A DNA stretch of 34,954 bases. Source: Actinomycetes bacterium (GTDB lineage: Bacteria > Actinomycetota > Thermoleophilia > BMS3ABIN01). The DNA is taken from the NCBI GenBank assembly GCA_024276735.1, contig JAJRWQ010000072.1, positions 1 through 34,954 of the forward strand, written 5' to 3'. This document shows positions 7,964-16,392 of the stretch, one piece after another (within the stretch, counting starts at the first letter, position 1; each line of letters begins with the position of its first letter). The notes beneath the pieces are model-generated. The model was not told where the DNA came from, searched no databases, and saw only the letters and a list, made by a program, of their open reading frames with translations. A program made the translations under genes and the position numbers.

Positions 7964-10341
7964 TCCACCTTGGCGTCCCTGATGCTCTCGAAGAGCGCCT
8001 GTTTCTCCAGGGTCATCGCCACCAGGCTCGCCACCGGGGCCAGGGTGATGACGTCCTTCTCGGAAAACGCCCCCGCTCTCCTGCTGGCCAGGTTGAGCGT
8101 CCCCACCACCCGGTCCTCTACCAGCAACGGCAGGTGCAGGTGCGAGCGGAGCCCCATCGACGCCAGCTGCTCCTGCAGGTCGAATCCCTCGTCGCCGGCG
8201 ATGTCCTCCACCAGCTTCGGCTCGCGGTGCTTCATCACCCACTCCACCGCGGTGCCCTTTGCCGGTATCCTCCGGCCGGCACTCATCTCCGGCACGGTAC
8301 GGCCGTATACCTCGAGCACCCTCAGGTAACCGTCACCGCCGGGCACGGCGATGCTGGCACGGTCGAAGTCCACCAACCTGGCCAGCTCCACTCCCAGCTC
8401 ATCGAAAACCTCTTCCAGCGAAGTGCCCGAGGCCAGTACCTCGGCTATGCGCTGCTTGGCGCGCTCCCGCTCCATCTCCCGCTGGGCATGCTGGTAGAGC
8501 TCGGCGTTCTCGATCGCCGACGCCATGCCCGCCGCGGCGGCCTTGAGCATTTCCATGTCGTCGTGATCGAAGGCCGCCGCCCGGCGGGAGCCAACCATGA
8601 ATACGCCCAGCGGCTCACCGCTGCGCGCGGCCAGGGGCAGCAGCGCCAGCGTGCGGGCCCCGAAGCGTGCCAGTGCCTGGTACTTCTCTCCCGCAGTGCC
8701 CAGGTCGGTGACGATCTCCGTCTCCCCGGACTCCACCAGGCCGGTGATCTCGTCGCTGCAGGCCAGCGCGCTCATCTCCTTTTCCGCGTCCTGCGGCAGC
8801 CCCAACGAGCAGGTGGCCCCTTTTACCTCTGCCCCCTCACCGAAGAGGCAGACACAGGCCATGTCCACCACGTCGACGCCGGCGAGCTCCGCCAGCGCCC
8901 CTGCCGGCGCCTCCTTCGGGTCCAGCCTGCAGGCAGCCATGGTGGCCTGGTAGAGAGCCTCCAGGCGGGCATGCTCCGCCAGCAGCTTATCGTTGGCGCG
9001 CCGGAGCCCGGTGACGTCCACCAGCACCACGTTCTTGCCTGCACGGCGGCCCTCGTTGTCCAGGATGGGCCGCACCACGGCCTGGAGTATCCGCCTGCCG
9101 ACCTCCAGCTCCAGCCGCCGCTCGGCGTTCTTGCGAAACACTTCGCAGCTCTCGCAGGCGTCGCGCTTCTGCCGGAAAGTTCCCTGTAGCTGGTTGTGAC
9201 AATAGGTGCCGCACTGCAACCAGCAGCGCCGGTCGTCGCTGCCGTAGGCTGGGCACTCGGGATGCGTGCACTGCTTCTCTTCCCAGCACTTCACCATCTC
9301 TTCCTGCGGGCGCGTCGGCCGGGCCAGCGCCTCCTGGAGTTCGGGCACGCCGGTATCGTCCGTGCCCTCCAGCTCGCCGGCGGTCCGCCCCAGGAAGACC
9401 GCCGCCGCCGGGTTCACCGACTGGATCACGCCTTCCTCGTCGAGGACGATGATGCCGTCGCTGAGGCTCTGGTGGATGGAGCGTACCCGCGCCTCTTCCT
9501 CCTCCAGCGCCCGCGTGCTTCTCTCCAGCTCCGCGGCCATCCGGTTGAAGGAGGAGCCCAGGCGTGACAGCTCGTCACTGCCACCCACGTCGACGCGGGT
9601 GGAAAGCTCGCCGGCGGCCATGGCTGCCGTCGCCCGCTGCAGCCGTAACACGCGCGCGGTGAGCCGCCGGGAGAAGTACCAGGCCAGCACCAGGCCCAGG
9701 GCCAGGGCGAGCACCATCGAGGCCCAGCTGGCAGCCCTCGCCGTGGCCACGGCGGCCTCCTGCGCGGAGCGCTCGTCGGCCATCTCCTTCTCGAAGAAGT
9801 TCTTGATTTCGGCGAGGTCGGCGTGCAGGGAGTCGGCCCTGGCGCTCAGCGCCGCTGCCTGCGCCTGCAGCTCCGGGGACGAGGGGTCCTGCCGGGACAG
9901 CGGCACCATGGCGCCGTAGAATATCTGCCCTATTTCCTCGTGGCCTGCCTTGCAGGCCTGGAGCAGGTCCCTGGCATCCGGCGCCTGCTCGTCGCCGTGC
10001 CTCACGTCGTCCTCCACCTGGAGGGCGACCGCCTGGTGCCGGCTGTCCAGCTCCCGGCGCGCCTCCCCGAAGCTCTGCAAGGCGGCGTCGCCGCCACCGT
10101 GGATCAGCGCGTCCGCCGCCGCGCGCTCGCGCAACAGGGCCTGTTCCATCTCCAGGGAATCCACCAGCGCCCGGTTATGTTTCTCCACTTCGCCGTCGGC
10201 GTGCTCGTCGATGACGCCGGAATATACGCCGACGGCGGCGGGTATCACCACGGCGATCGCCGCCACGGCCAGCACCAGCAGCATCAGCTTGTGCTGCAGC
10301 CGGGCGCCGACCTGGTGCAGGAAGTTCGTCTTCGTCTGCAT
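7903..10341 (-). CDS. Membrane sensor half: HAMP, PAS, two-CW Cys cluster, two GAF domains (5' part of frameshifted hybrid kinase)
   Basis: 812 residues from ATG 10341 (AGGA 6 nt upstream; GTG 10386 is an alternative). A membrane helix (about 19-41), an extracytoplasmic helical sensor (about 42-203) and a second helix (about 205-223) lead into HAMP (about 224-276). A PAS domain (about 285 onward) follows. It is succeeded at about 352-403 by a cluster of eight cysteines with CW at each of its first two blocks (CWEEKQC, CPAY, RCWLQCGTYC, CESC), the arrangement of the two-CW domain. Two GAF domains occupy about 450-790. The frame then runs out: after KVEWEET the sequence turns into a short non-homologous tail ending at TGA 7903. 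The expected continuation LDSAGEGIMVVD is present in the neighbouring frame, so a single-base deletion is likely. Confidence 0.8.
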   Translation of the reverse strand: MQTKTNFLHQVGARLQHKLMLLVLAVAAIAVVIPAAVGVYSGVIDEHADGEVEKHNRALVDSLEMEQALLRERAAADALIHGGGDAALQSFGEARRELDSRHQAVALQVEDDVRHGDEQAPDARDLLQACKAGHEEIGQIFYGAMVPLSRQDPSSPELQAQAAALSARADSLHADLAEIKNFFEKEMADERSAQEAAVATARAASWASMVLALALGLVLAWYFSRRLTARVLRLQRATAAMAAGELSTRVDVGGSDELSRLGSSFNRMAAELERSTRALEEEEARVRSIHQSLSDGIIVLDEEGVIQSVNPAAAVFLGRTAGELEGTDDTGVPELQEALARPTRPQEEMVKCWEEKQCTHPECPAYGSDDRRCWLQCGTYCHNQLQGTFRQKRDACESCEVFRKNAERRLELEVGRRILQAVVRPILDNEGRRAGKNVVLVDVTGLRRANDKLLAEHARLEALYQATMAACRLDPKEAPAGALAELAGVDVVDMACVCLFGEGAEVKGATCSLGLPQDAEKEMSALACSDEITGLVESGETEIVTDLGTAGEKYQALARFGARTLALLPLAARSGEPLGVFMVGSRRAAAFDHDDMEMLKAAAAGMASAIENAELYQHAQREMERERAKQRIAEVLASGTSLEEVFDELGVELARLVDFDRASIAVPGGDGYLRVLEVYGRTVPEMSAGRRIPAKGTAVEWVMKHREPKLVEDIAGDEGFDLQEQLASMGLRSHLHLPLLVEDRVVGTLNLASRRAGAFSEKDVITLAPVASLVAMTLEKQALFESIRDAKVEWEETSTAPVKASWWWTRTT

Positions 10342-10389
10342 GGTTCCTGGGATGGCCGGTAGTTCGGGGGCGCCTCCGTCCCCCACCCG

Positions 10390-10405
10390 TAGGGGAGTTC
10401 CCCTA
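10390..10405. promoter_or_regulatory. Perfect 7-2-7 inverted repeat, candidate operator
   Basis: TAGGGGA-GT-TCCCCTA is a perfect 16-bp dyad in the 122-bp gap between the end of proA and the start of the sensor kinase. Its short centre and absence of a T-run make it more like a dimeric repressor or activator site than a terminator. No regulator is assigned. Confidence 0.35.
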
Positions 10406-10463
10406 AACAGATCTATCGGTCATGTTCGTGGAGGAGATTACCGGAAGCAGTCGTGCCGCGGCG

Positions 10464-11711
10464 CTATTCCCGCACCTGGCCGGAGCCGCGGATGACGTAG
10501 CGGGTGCCGGTCATCTCAGTGAGCCCCATGGGCCCCCGGGGGTAGACGCGGTCGGTATTGATGCCACTGGCGGGGCCGGTGCCGAAGGGAACGCCGTCGG
10601 TGAGGCGGGTGGAGGCGTTCCAGTAGGTGGCGGCACTGTCGATGAGCGCCAGGAAACGCTCGCCGGCGTCGCGGTCCTCGGTGACGATGGCGTCGGCGAG
10701 GCCCGAGTGGTGCCGGCGAATGTGCTCGATGGCCTCGTCGAAGCCGCGCACCAGCTTCAGGGCGAGCACCAGGTCCAGGTACTCCTCGTCCCAGTCGGCG
10801 TCCGTGGCCTCCTTCCAGGCGGGCACGATCTGGCGGGCGTCGGCGTCGGCGCGCACCTCCACGCCCTTCTGTTCCAGGCGCGCCGCCAGCAGCGGCAGGA
10901 AGTCGCCGGCGATGGCCGCGTCCACCAGCACTGTCTCCACCGAGTTGCAGGTGCTGGGGCGGTTGGTCTTGGCGTTGTCGACGATTGCCACTGCTTTCTC
11001 CAGGTCCGCGCCCTTTTCCACGTACACGTGGCAGAGGCCCCGGTAATGCTTCATCACCGGTATCTTCGAGCTCTCGGTCACCGCCTGTATCAGCCGGTGG
11101 CTGCCGCGGGCGATAATGAGGTCGATCAGCCCCGCCAGGCCCAGGAGCTCGTTCACGGCCTCCCTGTCGGTGGTGTCGACGAACTGGATCGCCGCTGCCG
11201 GCAGCCCGGCCTCGCCGCCGGCGCGGGTCATCAGCCCGGCAAGCACGGAGTTGGAATGAAACGCCTCGGAGCCGCCGCGGAGGATGACGCAGTTGCCTGC
11301 CTTGACGCAGAGGCCGGCGGTATCGGTGGTAACGTTGGGACGTGACTCGTAGACGATGCCGATGACGCCGATGGGGGCCCGCACCCGCGAGACCTCCATG
11401 CCGTTGGGGGCCGTCCAGGAATCGACCACCGTTCCCACCGGGTCCGGCAGGTCCACCAGCCGCTCCAGGTTGTCCGCCATCAGCTCCACCCGCTCCCGGT
11501 TGAGCATCAGGCGGTCGAGCATCGCCACCGAGAGCCCTTTCTCCTTCCCTGCCTCCAGGTCACGGGCATTGGCAGCCTCGATCTCGCCGGCGCCCTGCCT
11601 CAGCGCCGCCGCCATCGCCGCCAGGGCGGCGCTCTTGACCTCCGGGGCCGTCGTGGCCAGGTCGTACGCCGCCCGGCGGGCGGCCAGGGCCATTTCCTTC
11701 ATCGGCTGCAC
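10464..11711 (-). CDS. proA: Glutamate-5-semialdehyde dehydrogenase (gamma-glutamyl phosphate reductase)
   Basis: ProA reduces gamma-glutamyl phosphate to glutamate 5-semialdehyde with NADPH, the second step of proline synthesis in the cytoplasm. The 415-residue product has the family length. Signature segments are APIGVIGIVYESRPNVT, the nucleotide-binding ILRGGSEAFHSN, the catalytic cysteine region AKTNRPSTCNSVETVLV, and the C-terminal WNASTRLTDG...GINTDRVYPRGPMGLTEMT. The start is probably GTG 11711 (GGGAG about 11 nt upstream), although ATG 11702 is possible. No proB is adjacent, so glutamate 5-kinase must be elsewhere. It is divergent from the aldolase gene at 11897 and shares its AT-rich promoter region. 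Confidence 0.95.
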   Translation of the reverse strand: MQPMKEMALAARRAAYDLATTAPEVKSAALAAMAAALRQGAGEIEAANARDLEAGKEKGLSVAMLDRLMLNRERVELMADNLERLVDLPDPVGTVVDSWTAPNGMEVSRVRAPIGVIGIVYESRPNVTTDTAGLCVKAGNCVILRGGSEAFHSNSVLAGLMTRAGGEAGLPAAAIQFVDTTDREAVNELLGLAGLIDLIIARGSHRLIQAVTESSKIPVMKHYRGLCHVYVEKGADLEKAVAIVDNAKTNRPSTCNSVETVLVDAAIAGDFLPLLAARLEQKGVEVRADADARQIVPAWKEATDADWDEEYLDLVLALKLVRGFDEAIEHIRRHHSGLADAIVTEDRDAGERFLALIDSAATYWNASTRLTDGVPFGTGPASGINTDRVYPRGPMGLTEMTGTRYVIRGSGQVRE

Positions 11712-11764
11712 GTGGCGATCAAACTCCCGGGTGATTCGGGTTCACGGAACCTGCGTGGTTTCAA

Positions 11765-11792
11765 CATTGGGAAACCTAGCATATTATATAGG
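11765..11792. promoter_or_regulatory. AT-rich candidate promoter between divergent proA and aldolase genes
   Basis: The stretch around 11780-11790 is the only AT-rich part of the 185-bp divergent gap. On the minus strand, TATAAT (11788-11783) is a perfect -10 about 70 bp upstream of proA, but no good -35 is visible. On the plus strand, TATTAT (11782-11787) could serve the aldolase operon, with a weak TTTCAA 17 bp upstream. The assignment is tentative. Confidence 0.4.
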
Positions 11793-11896
11793 ATGGGTGG
11801 CATCCCTGCGCCGGCGGCCGCCGGCCGGTCGCCCGTCGGATACGGCTGCACACCAGCCGGCGTGCCTGCAACGACGGGCGTGAAAGGAGAACGGCC

Positions 11897-12862
11897 ATGA
11901 GCAACGGCAACGACCTCGAGATCCCCCTCGACGTCCCGGCGGCTGCGCGCGAGCGCTACCGGGAGAACTTCCGCCTGATGACCCGCGGCACCGGCAGGCT
12001 GATGCTCTTCGCGGGCGACCAGAAGGTGGAGCACCTAAACAGCGACTTCGTGGGCGAGAACGAGCTGGGGCCGATCCCCGCCGACGACGCCGACCCAGAG
12101 CACATGTTCCGCATCGCCTCCCGCGGGACCATCGGCGTCTTCGCCACCCAGCTGGGGATGATCGCCCGCTACGGCGCCGATTATCCCGACGTCAACTACC
12201 TGGTGAAGCTGAACTCCAAGACCAACCTGGTGAAGACGGACACCATGGATCCCCTGAGCGAGCTCTGGCTGGACGTGGACGCGGTGGTGGAGCTGGCCCG
12301 CGAGTCGGGGCTGAAGATACCCGCCGTGGGCTACACCATCTACCTGGGCAGCACCCACGAGCCGCGGATGCTGTCACAGGCGGCGCGCCTGGTGAACGCC
12401 GCCCATCGCCACGGCCTGCTGGTGGTGCTGTGGATCTACCCCCGCGGCCGCTCGGTGGCCGACGAGAAGGATCCGCACCTGATCGCCGGCGCCACCGGCG
12501 TCGCCCTCACCCTGGGGTCCGACTTCGTCAAGGTGAACTACCCGCGGGCGGAAGGCCGGGAGTCGAGCGAGATCTTCAAGGAAGCGGTGGCCGCCGCCGG
12601 CCGCACGCGGGTGGTCTGCGCCGGCGGCTCCTCCACCGACAGTCGCGCCTTCCTTCAGCGCCTCCATGACCAGATCCACGTAAGCGGCGCCCAGGGACAC
12701 GCCACCGGCCGCAACATCCACCAGAAGCCGCTGGCGGAGGCGGTGCGCATGTGCGACGCCATCTCGGCGATCACCCTCGCCGGCATGGGAGTGGACGACG
12801 CCCACGCCATCTACCTGGGGGAAAAGGAATTCGAGTTCCGGCCGGAGGAGGCCACCGCCTAG
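11897..12862 (+). CDS. Class I aldolase of the DhnA/archaeal-type fructose-bisphosphate aldolase family
   Basis: This 321-residue TIM-barrel enzyme belongs to the DeoC/FbaB (archaeal-type class I) aldolases, which form a Schiff base with substrate through a lysine. Visible motifs are FAGDQKVEHLN (about residues 38-48), LVKLNSKTN, GYTIYLGS, VVLWIYPRG and the Schiff-base strand SDFVKVNYPR, with Lys about 212. A phosphate-binding GGSS loop (about 245) and GRNIHQKPLAEA follow. The start ATG 11897 sits 8 nt behind AAAGGAG. It probably cleaves or makes fructose 1,6-bisphosphate, but paralogues in this family make other ketose phosphates, so the exact substrate is not fixed. It is the first gene of a run with the amidohydrolase (29-bp gap) and larB. 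Confidence 0.85.
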   Translation: MSNGNDLEIPLDVPAAARERYRENFRLMTRGTGRLMLFAGDQKVEHLNSDFVGENELGPIPADDADPEHMFRIASRGTIGVFATQLGMIARYGADYPDVNYLVKLNSKTNLVKTDTMDPLSELWLDVDAVVELARESGLKIPAVGYTIYLGSTHEPRMLSQAARLVNAAHRHGLLVVLWIYPRGRSVADEKDPHLIAGATGVALTLGSDFVKVNYPRAEGRESSEIFKEAVAAAGRTRVVCAGGSSTDSRAFLQRLHDQIHVSGAQGHATGRNIHQKPLAEAVRMCDAISAITLAGMGVDDAHAIYLGEKEFEFRPEEATA

Positions 12863-12891
12863 GGCCCGCCGCCCGGCTCCGCGCCCGTGCC

Positions 12892-13743
12892 GTGATCATC
12901 GACTTCCACACGCACATCTTCCCGCCGGAGATCATCGAGCAGCGCAGCCGTTACGTGCGCGAGCAAAAGTGGTTCTCCCGCCTATACGGTGACCGCAACG
13001 CGCGCATGAGCAGCGCCCGCGGCCTGGTGGAGGAGATGGACCGCTGCGGCGTCGAGCGCGCCGTGGCCTGCGGCTTTGCCTGGGACAGCTTCGAGCTCTA
13101 CGTGCGTACCAACGACTACATCGCCGAGGCAGTGTCGCGCTTTCCCGACCGCCTCATCGGCTTCGCCAACGTGCCGCCGCTGCACCCGGAGGCGCCGGCG
13201 GAGATCGACCGCTGCGTGGAGATGGGGCTCAAGGGCATCGGTGAGCTCAAGCCCACGGGACAGGGTTTCAGCCTGGACGAGCCGGAAAAGCTGGCGCCGC
13301 TGGCGGAGGCGGCGGCGCGCCACGGCCTGCCGCTGCTGATACACATCAGCGAGCCGGTGGGCCGGTACTACCCGGGCAAGGGCTTCACCTCGCCCCGCAA
13401 GGCCTACCGCTTTGCGCTCGCCTTTCCCGAGCTCAAGCTCGTCTACGCCCACTGGGGCGGGGGGCTGCTGTTCTACGAGCTGCTCCCCGACGTGCGCCGG
13501 GAGCTGGCCAACGTCTACTACGACTGCGCCGCCAACCCGTACCTCTACGACGACGAGATCTTCGCGCTGGCGATGCAGCTTCCCATCCGCCACAAGCTCT
13601 TCTTTGCCAGCGACTACCCGCTGCTGCCGCTGGATTCCTGCCTGGAAGAGGTCACCGGCGCCGGGCTGGACGCGGAGCAGTCCGCGGCGCTGCTGGGAGG
13701 CAACGCCGAGGCCTTCCTCAGGGAGGCGGGGGCATGGAGCTGA
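12892..13743 (+). CDS. Amidohydrolase-family TIM-barrel metalloenzyme (Amidohydro_2)
   Basis: The 283-residue product starts at GTG 12892 with MIIDFHTHIFPPEII, the HxH metal-binding pair that opens amidohydrolase-2 barrels. Other ligands appear in order: ELKPTG (about 121), LLIHISEP (His, about 151), VYAHWGGGL (His, about 186) and FFASDYPLLP (Asp, about 244). The C-terminus (EEVTGAGL...ALLGGNAEAFL) is typical of the family, which includes decarboxylases and lactone or amide hydrolases. A longer upstream reading exists in this frame but lies inside the aldolase gene, so GTG 12892 is preferred. It overlaps larB by 10 bp, so the two are probably translationally coupled. Substrate unknown. Confidence 0.85.
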   Translation: MIIDFHTHIFPPEIIEQRSRYVREQKWFSRLYGDRNARMSSARGLVEEMDRCGVERAVACGFAWDSFELYVRTNDYIAEAVSRFPDRLIGFANVPPLHPEAPAEIDRCVEMGLKGIGELKPTGQGFSLDEPEKLAPLAEAAARHGLPLLIHISEPVGRYYPGKGFTSPRKAYRFALAFPELKLVYAHWGGGLLFYELLPDVRRELANVYYDCAANPYLYDDEIFALAMQLPIRHKLFFASDYPLLPLDSCLEEVTGAGLDAEQSAALLGGNAEAFLREAGAWS

Positions 13744-14546
13744 GGCGCATCCTGGAGCAGCTGGCGGCGGGAGAGCTGGATGTGGAGACCGCCCGGCGCC
13801 GCCTGGCGGCCCACGGCTTCGCGGACGTGGAGGACTTCGCCCGCCTCGATGCCGGCCGCCACAGCCGCAAGGGGGTGCCCGAGGTGGTCTACGCCCCGGG
13901 CAAGACACCGGAGCAGCTGCTGAAGATCTGCCACCGCCTGCTGGAAGACACCGGGAGCGCCATCGTCAGCGGCCTCCGCCGGGAGCACTGGCAGGCCCTC
14001 GAGGAACGGTTCGGCGATGCCCTGGCCATCGCCTCGCGCGAGTCGGCGACCGCCGTGCTCAGGGAGCAGGGACAACCCCGGCCGGGCGGAGGGGGCACCG
14101 TGGGCGTGCTGGCGGCCGGCACCGCCGACGTGGGCGCCGCCGAGCAGGCGGCGATCATGGCCGCCGAAATGGGCTGCCGGGTCATCCGGGCCTACGACGT
14201 GGGGGTGGCGGGCATACACCGCCTCGCGGGCCCGCTGGAGGAGATGATGGAAGCCGGCGCTGCCGCCCTGGTGGTGGCCGCGGGCATGGAGGGAGCCCTG
14301 CCCTCGGTGGTTTCCGGGCTGGTGGCGGTACCGGTGATCGGCCTGCCCACCTCCACCGGCTACGGCATGGGGGGAGAGGGGGTGGCGGCGCTGCTCTCGA
14401 TGCTGCAGAGCTGCTCGCCCGGGCTGGTTGCTGTCAACATCGACAACGGCATCGGCGCCGGCGCCACCGCCGCCCTGATCGCCAACAATGCCGCCGCCCG
14501 CCGCGCCGATGGCTCCGGGGGGGCTGCGGGCCAGGACGACCGCTGA
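13734..14546 (+). CDS. larB: Nickel-pincer cofactor biosynthesis protein LarB
   Basis: LarB carboxylates and hydrolyses nicotinic acid adenine dinucleotide, the first step to the nickel-pincer nucleotide used by lactate racemase and related epimerases. The 270-residue product has the LarB N-terminal helical segment (about 1-125) and a C-terminal PurE-like domain. The latter contains TVGVLAAGTADVGAAEQA, VIRAYDVGVAGIHRL, VVAAGMEGALPSVVSGL, VPVIGLPTSTGYG and AVNIDNGIGAGATAAL. The start ATG 13734 lies within the end of the preceding gene. LarC, LarE and LarA are not in the window, so the partner genes must be elsewhere if the pathway is complete. It is tail-to-tail with accA with only 9 bp between stops. 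Confidence 0.92.
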   Translation: MELRRILEQLAAGELDVETARRRLAAHGFADVEDFARLDAGRHSRKGVPEVVYAPGKTPEQLLKICHRLLEDTGSAIVSGLRREHWQALEERFGDALAIASRESATAVLREQGQPRPGGGGTVGVLAAGTADVGAAEQAAIMAAEMGCRVIRAYDVGVAGIHRLAGPLEEMMEAGAAALVVAAGMEGALPSVVSGLVAVPVIGLPTSTGYGMGGEGVAALLSMLQSCSPGLVAVNIDNGIGAGATAALIANNAAARRADGSGGAAGQDDR

Positions 14547-14555
14547 CGCCGGGGA

Positions 14556-15557
14556 TCAAAAGAGGGTCAGGCCGTTCTCCCGCCAGACACCCATGCGGCG
14601 GAACTTGCCACAGCGCTCCCGCCGGCGGCGATCGGGCTTCATCAGCTCCAGCTGCCGCAGGTTCTCTTCCAGCGCCTCCTTGACGATCCGCGCCGCCGCC
14701 GCGTGGTCGCGGTGGGCGCCGCCGCGCGGCTCCGGCAGCACCTCGTCCACCACGCCCAGGTCCTCCAGGTCGGAAGAGGTGAGCCGCAACGCTTCCGCCG
14801 CCAGCTTGGCCTCCGCGGCGTCCTTCCAGAGTATCGAGGCGCAGGCCTCGGGCGACGACACGGAATAGATCGAGTTCTCCAGCATCAGCACCCGGTCGGC
14901 GAGCGCCAGCGCCAGGGCGCCGCCGCTGCCTCCCTCGCCGATGATCACCGCCACCGTGGGCACGTCCAGCCGCGCCATGCAGGCAAGGGTGGTGGCGATG
15001 GCCCCGCCCTGCCCCCGTTCCTCTGCCGCCACCCCCGGGTAGGCGCCCGGGGTGTCAACCAGGGTCAGCACGGGGATGCCGAACTTCTCCGCCAGGCGCA
15101 TCAGCCGCTGCGCCTTGCGGTACCCCTCCGGCCTGGGCATGCCGAAATTGCGGTGGGTGCGGCTGGCGAGATCACGCCCCTTCTGGTGGCCGATCACCAT
15201 CAGCGTGCGCCCCTGGTAAGCAGCCAGGCCGCCGACGATGGCGGGATCGTCGGCAAAGCAGCGGTCACCCCGGAGCTCGATGAAGCCGGGGAACATCAGG
15301 CCGATGTAGTCCAGCGCGTAGGGTCGCTCGGGGTGCCGGGCCAGCTTCACCTTCTCCCAGGAAGCTCCCTCACCGCGCCCGCGCACCCGGCCCAGCTCCC
15401 GCAGGCGCTGGCTTATCTTGGCTACCTCATCCTTGAGGTGAACGCCGGGCAACGTTGGCAAGCGACTTAATTCTGCCAACCGCCTTCGCAAGCGCCCCTC
15501 TTCTTCCTGCAGGGCGCGCTTCTTCTTCCCAAAGAGGCCGGAGGGCACAGGCGACAC
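14556..15557 (-). CDS. accA: Acetyl-CoA carboxylase carboxyltransferase subunit alpha
   Basis: AccA with AccD transfers CO2 from biotin carboxyl carrier protein to acetyl-CoA, giving malonyl-CoA for fatty-acid synthesis. The 333-residue product has the helical N-terminus ([19 protein letters not shown]), [59 protein letters not shown], the oxyanion-hole region [18 protein letters not shown] and [16 protein letters not shown]. The start GTG 15557 leaves 1 bp after the accD stop. GTG 15548 is an alternative with better-spaced GAGG. It is the last gene of the fab operon. AccB and AccC are not encoded nearby. Confidence 0.95.
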   Translation of the reverse strand: MSPVPSGLFGKKKRALQEEEGRLRRRLAELSRLPTLPGVHLKDEVAKISQRLRELGRVRGRGEGASWEKVKLARHPERPYALDYIGLMFPGFIELRGDRCFADDPAIVGGLAAYQGRTLMVIGHQKGRDLASRTHRNFGMPRPEGYRKAQRLMRLAEKFGIPVLTLVDTPGAYPGVAAEERGQGGAIATTLACMARLDVPTVAVIIGEGGSGGALALALADRVLMLENSIYSVSSPEACASILWKDAAEAKLAAEALRLTSSDLEDLGVVDEVLPEPRGGAHRDHAAAARIVKEALEENLRQLELMKPDRRRRERCGKFRRMGVWRENGLTLF

Positions 15558-15558
15558 C

Positions 15559-16380
15559 TCATTCCAGCATCCCCAGTACCTGTACCAGGCGATCCTTGAG
15601 CTCCCGCCTGGGAACGATCATGTCGATCTGGCCGTGCTCCAGGTTGGATTCGGCGCGGCCGAACCCCTCGGGCAGCTTCTCCTTCACCGTCTGCTCGATG
15701 ACCCGCGGGCCAGAGAAACAAAGCAGCGCCCCCGGCTCGGCGACGATGACGTCGGCGAGCGTGGCAAAGCTGGCCATGACCCCACCGGTGGTGGGGTGAG
15801 TGAGCGTGGCCACGAAGGGAACCGGCACCGAGGCCATCATCTCCACGGCACAGGTGGTCTTGGCCATCTGCAGCAGCGAGAGCATGCCCTCCTGCATGCG
15901 CGCCCCCCCGGAAGCACAGACGGCCACCATCGGGTAGCGGGCCTCCGCTGCCAGCTCGGCCGCCCGCCAGAAGCGCTCGCCTACCACGCTGCCCATGCTG
16001 CCCCCCATGAAGCGAAAATCCATCACCGCCAGCACCACGTCCATATTGTGCATGCGGGCGGTGCCCACCAGCATTGCCTCCGAGAGCCCGGTCTCGTATT
16101 CCGCTTCCTCCACCCGCTCGTGGTAGGGCCGGAGGTCATAGAACCCCAGCGGGTCGTCGGAGCGCAGCTCGGTGGCGATCTCCTCCCAGCTGCCCTGGTC
16201 GGCCAGCAGCTCTATCCGCTCCCCGGCCGACAACGGGAAATGATGCCCGCAGGCGGGGCAGACCCTGAGGTTGGCTGCCAGCTCTTCGGCGTCCATGGGG
16301 GCGCCGCAGGCGGGGCAGCTGTCGGCTCTCTTCTCCCCGCCGCCGCGGGGGCTGATCTCTACGGAACCCCGCTGTGCCAT
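15559..16380 (-). CDS. accD: Acetyl-CoA carboxylase carboxyltransferase subunit beta
   Basis: The 273-residue AccD is the zinc-ribbon partner of AccA in the malonyl-CoA-forming carboxyltransferase. An N-terminal four-cysteine zinc finger is intact (C22, C25, C41, C44, in CPACGAPM and CPACGHHFP). The crotonase-like core follows: [57 protein letters not shown] and [19 protein letters not shown]. The start ATG 16380 follows the fabF stop by 12 bp, keeping it within the fatty-acid operon. It lacks the plant-type extensions, so it is an ordinary bacterial subunit. Confidence 0.96.
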   Translation of the reverse strand: MAQRGSVEISPRGGGEKRADSCPACGAPMDAEELAANLRVCPACGHHFPLSAGERIELLADQGSWEEIATELRSDDPLGFYDLRPYHERVEEAEYETGLSEAMLVGTARMHNMDVVLAVMDFRFMGGSMGSVVGERFWRAAELAAEARYPMVAVCASGGARMQEGMLSLLQMAKTTCAVEMMASVPVPFVATLTHPTTGGVMASFATLADVIVAEPGALLCFSGPRVIEQTVKEKLPEGFGRAESNLEHGQIDMIVPRRELKDRLVQVLGMLE

Positions 16381-16392
16381 CTACGCCCTCCT

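Noticed and set aside
7940-7965. Programmed ribosomal frameshift in the kinase
   Set aside because: No slippery heptamer or A/T-rich slip site is present. GGGAGGAG here might mimic a ribosome site, but that is not enough.
6377-8329. 650-codon open frame on the plus strand
   Set aside because: Antisense to the histidine kinase, whose H-box, ATPase and receiver motifs are intact on the minus strand.
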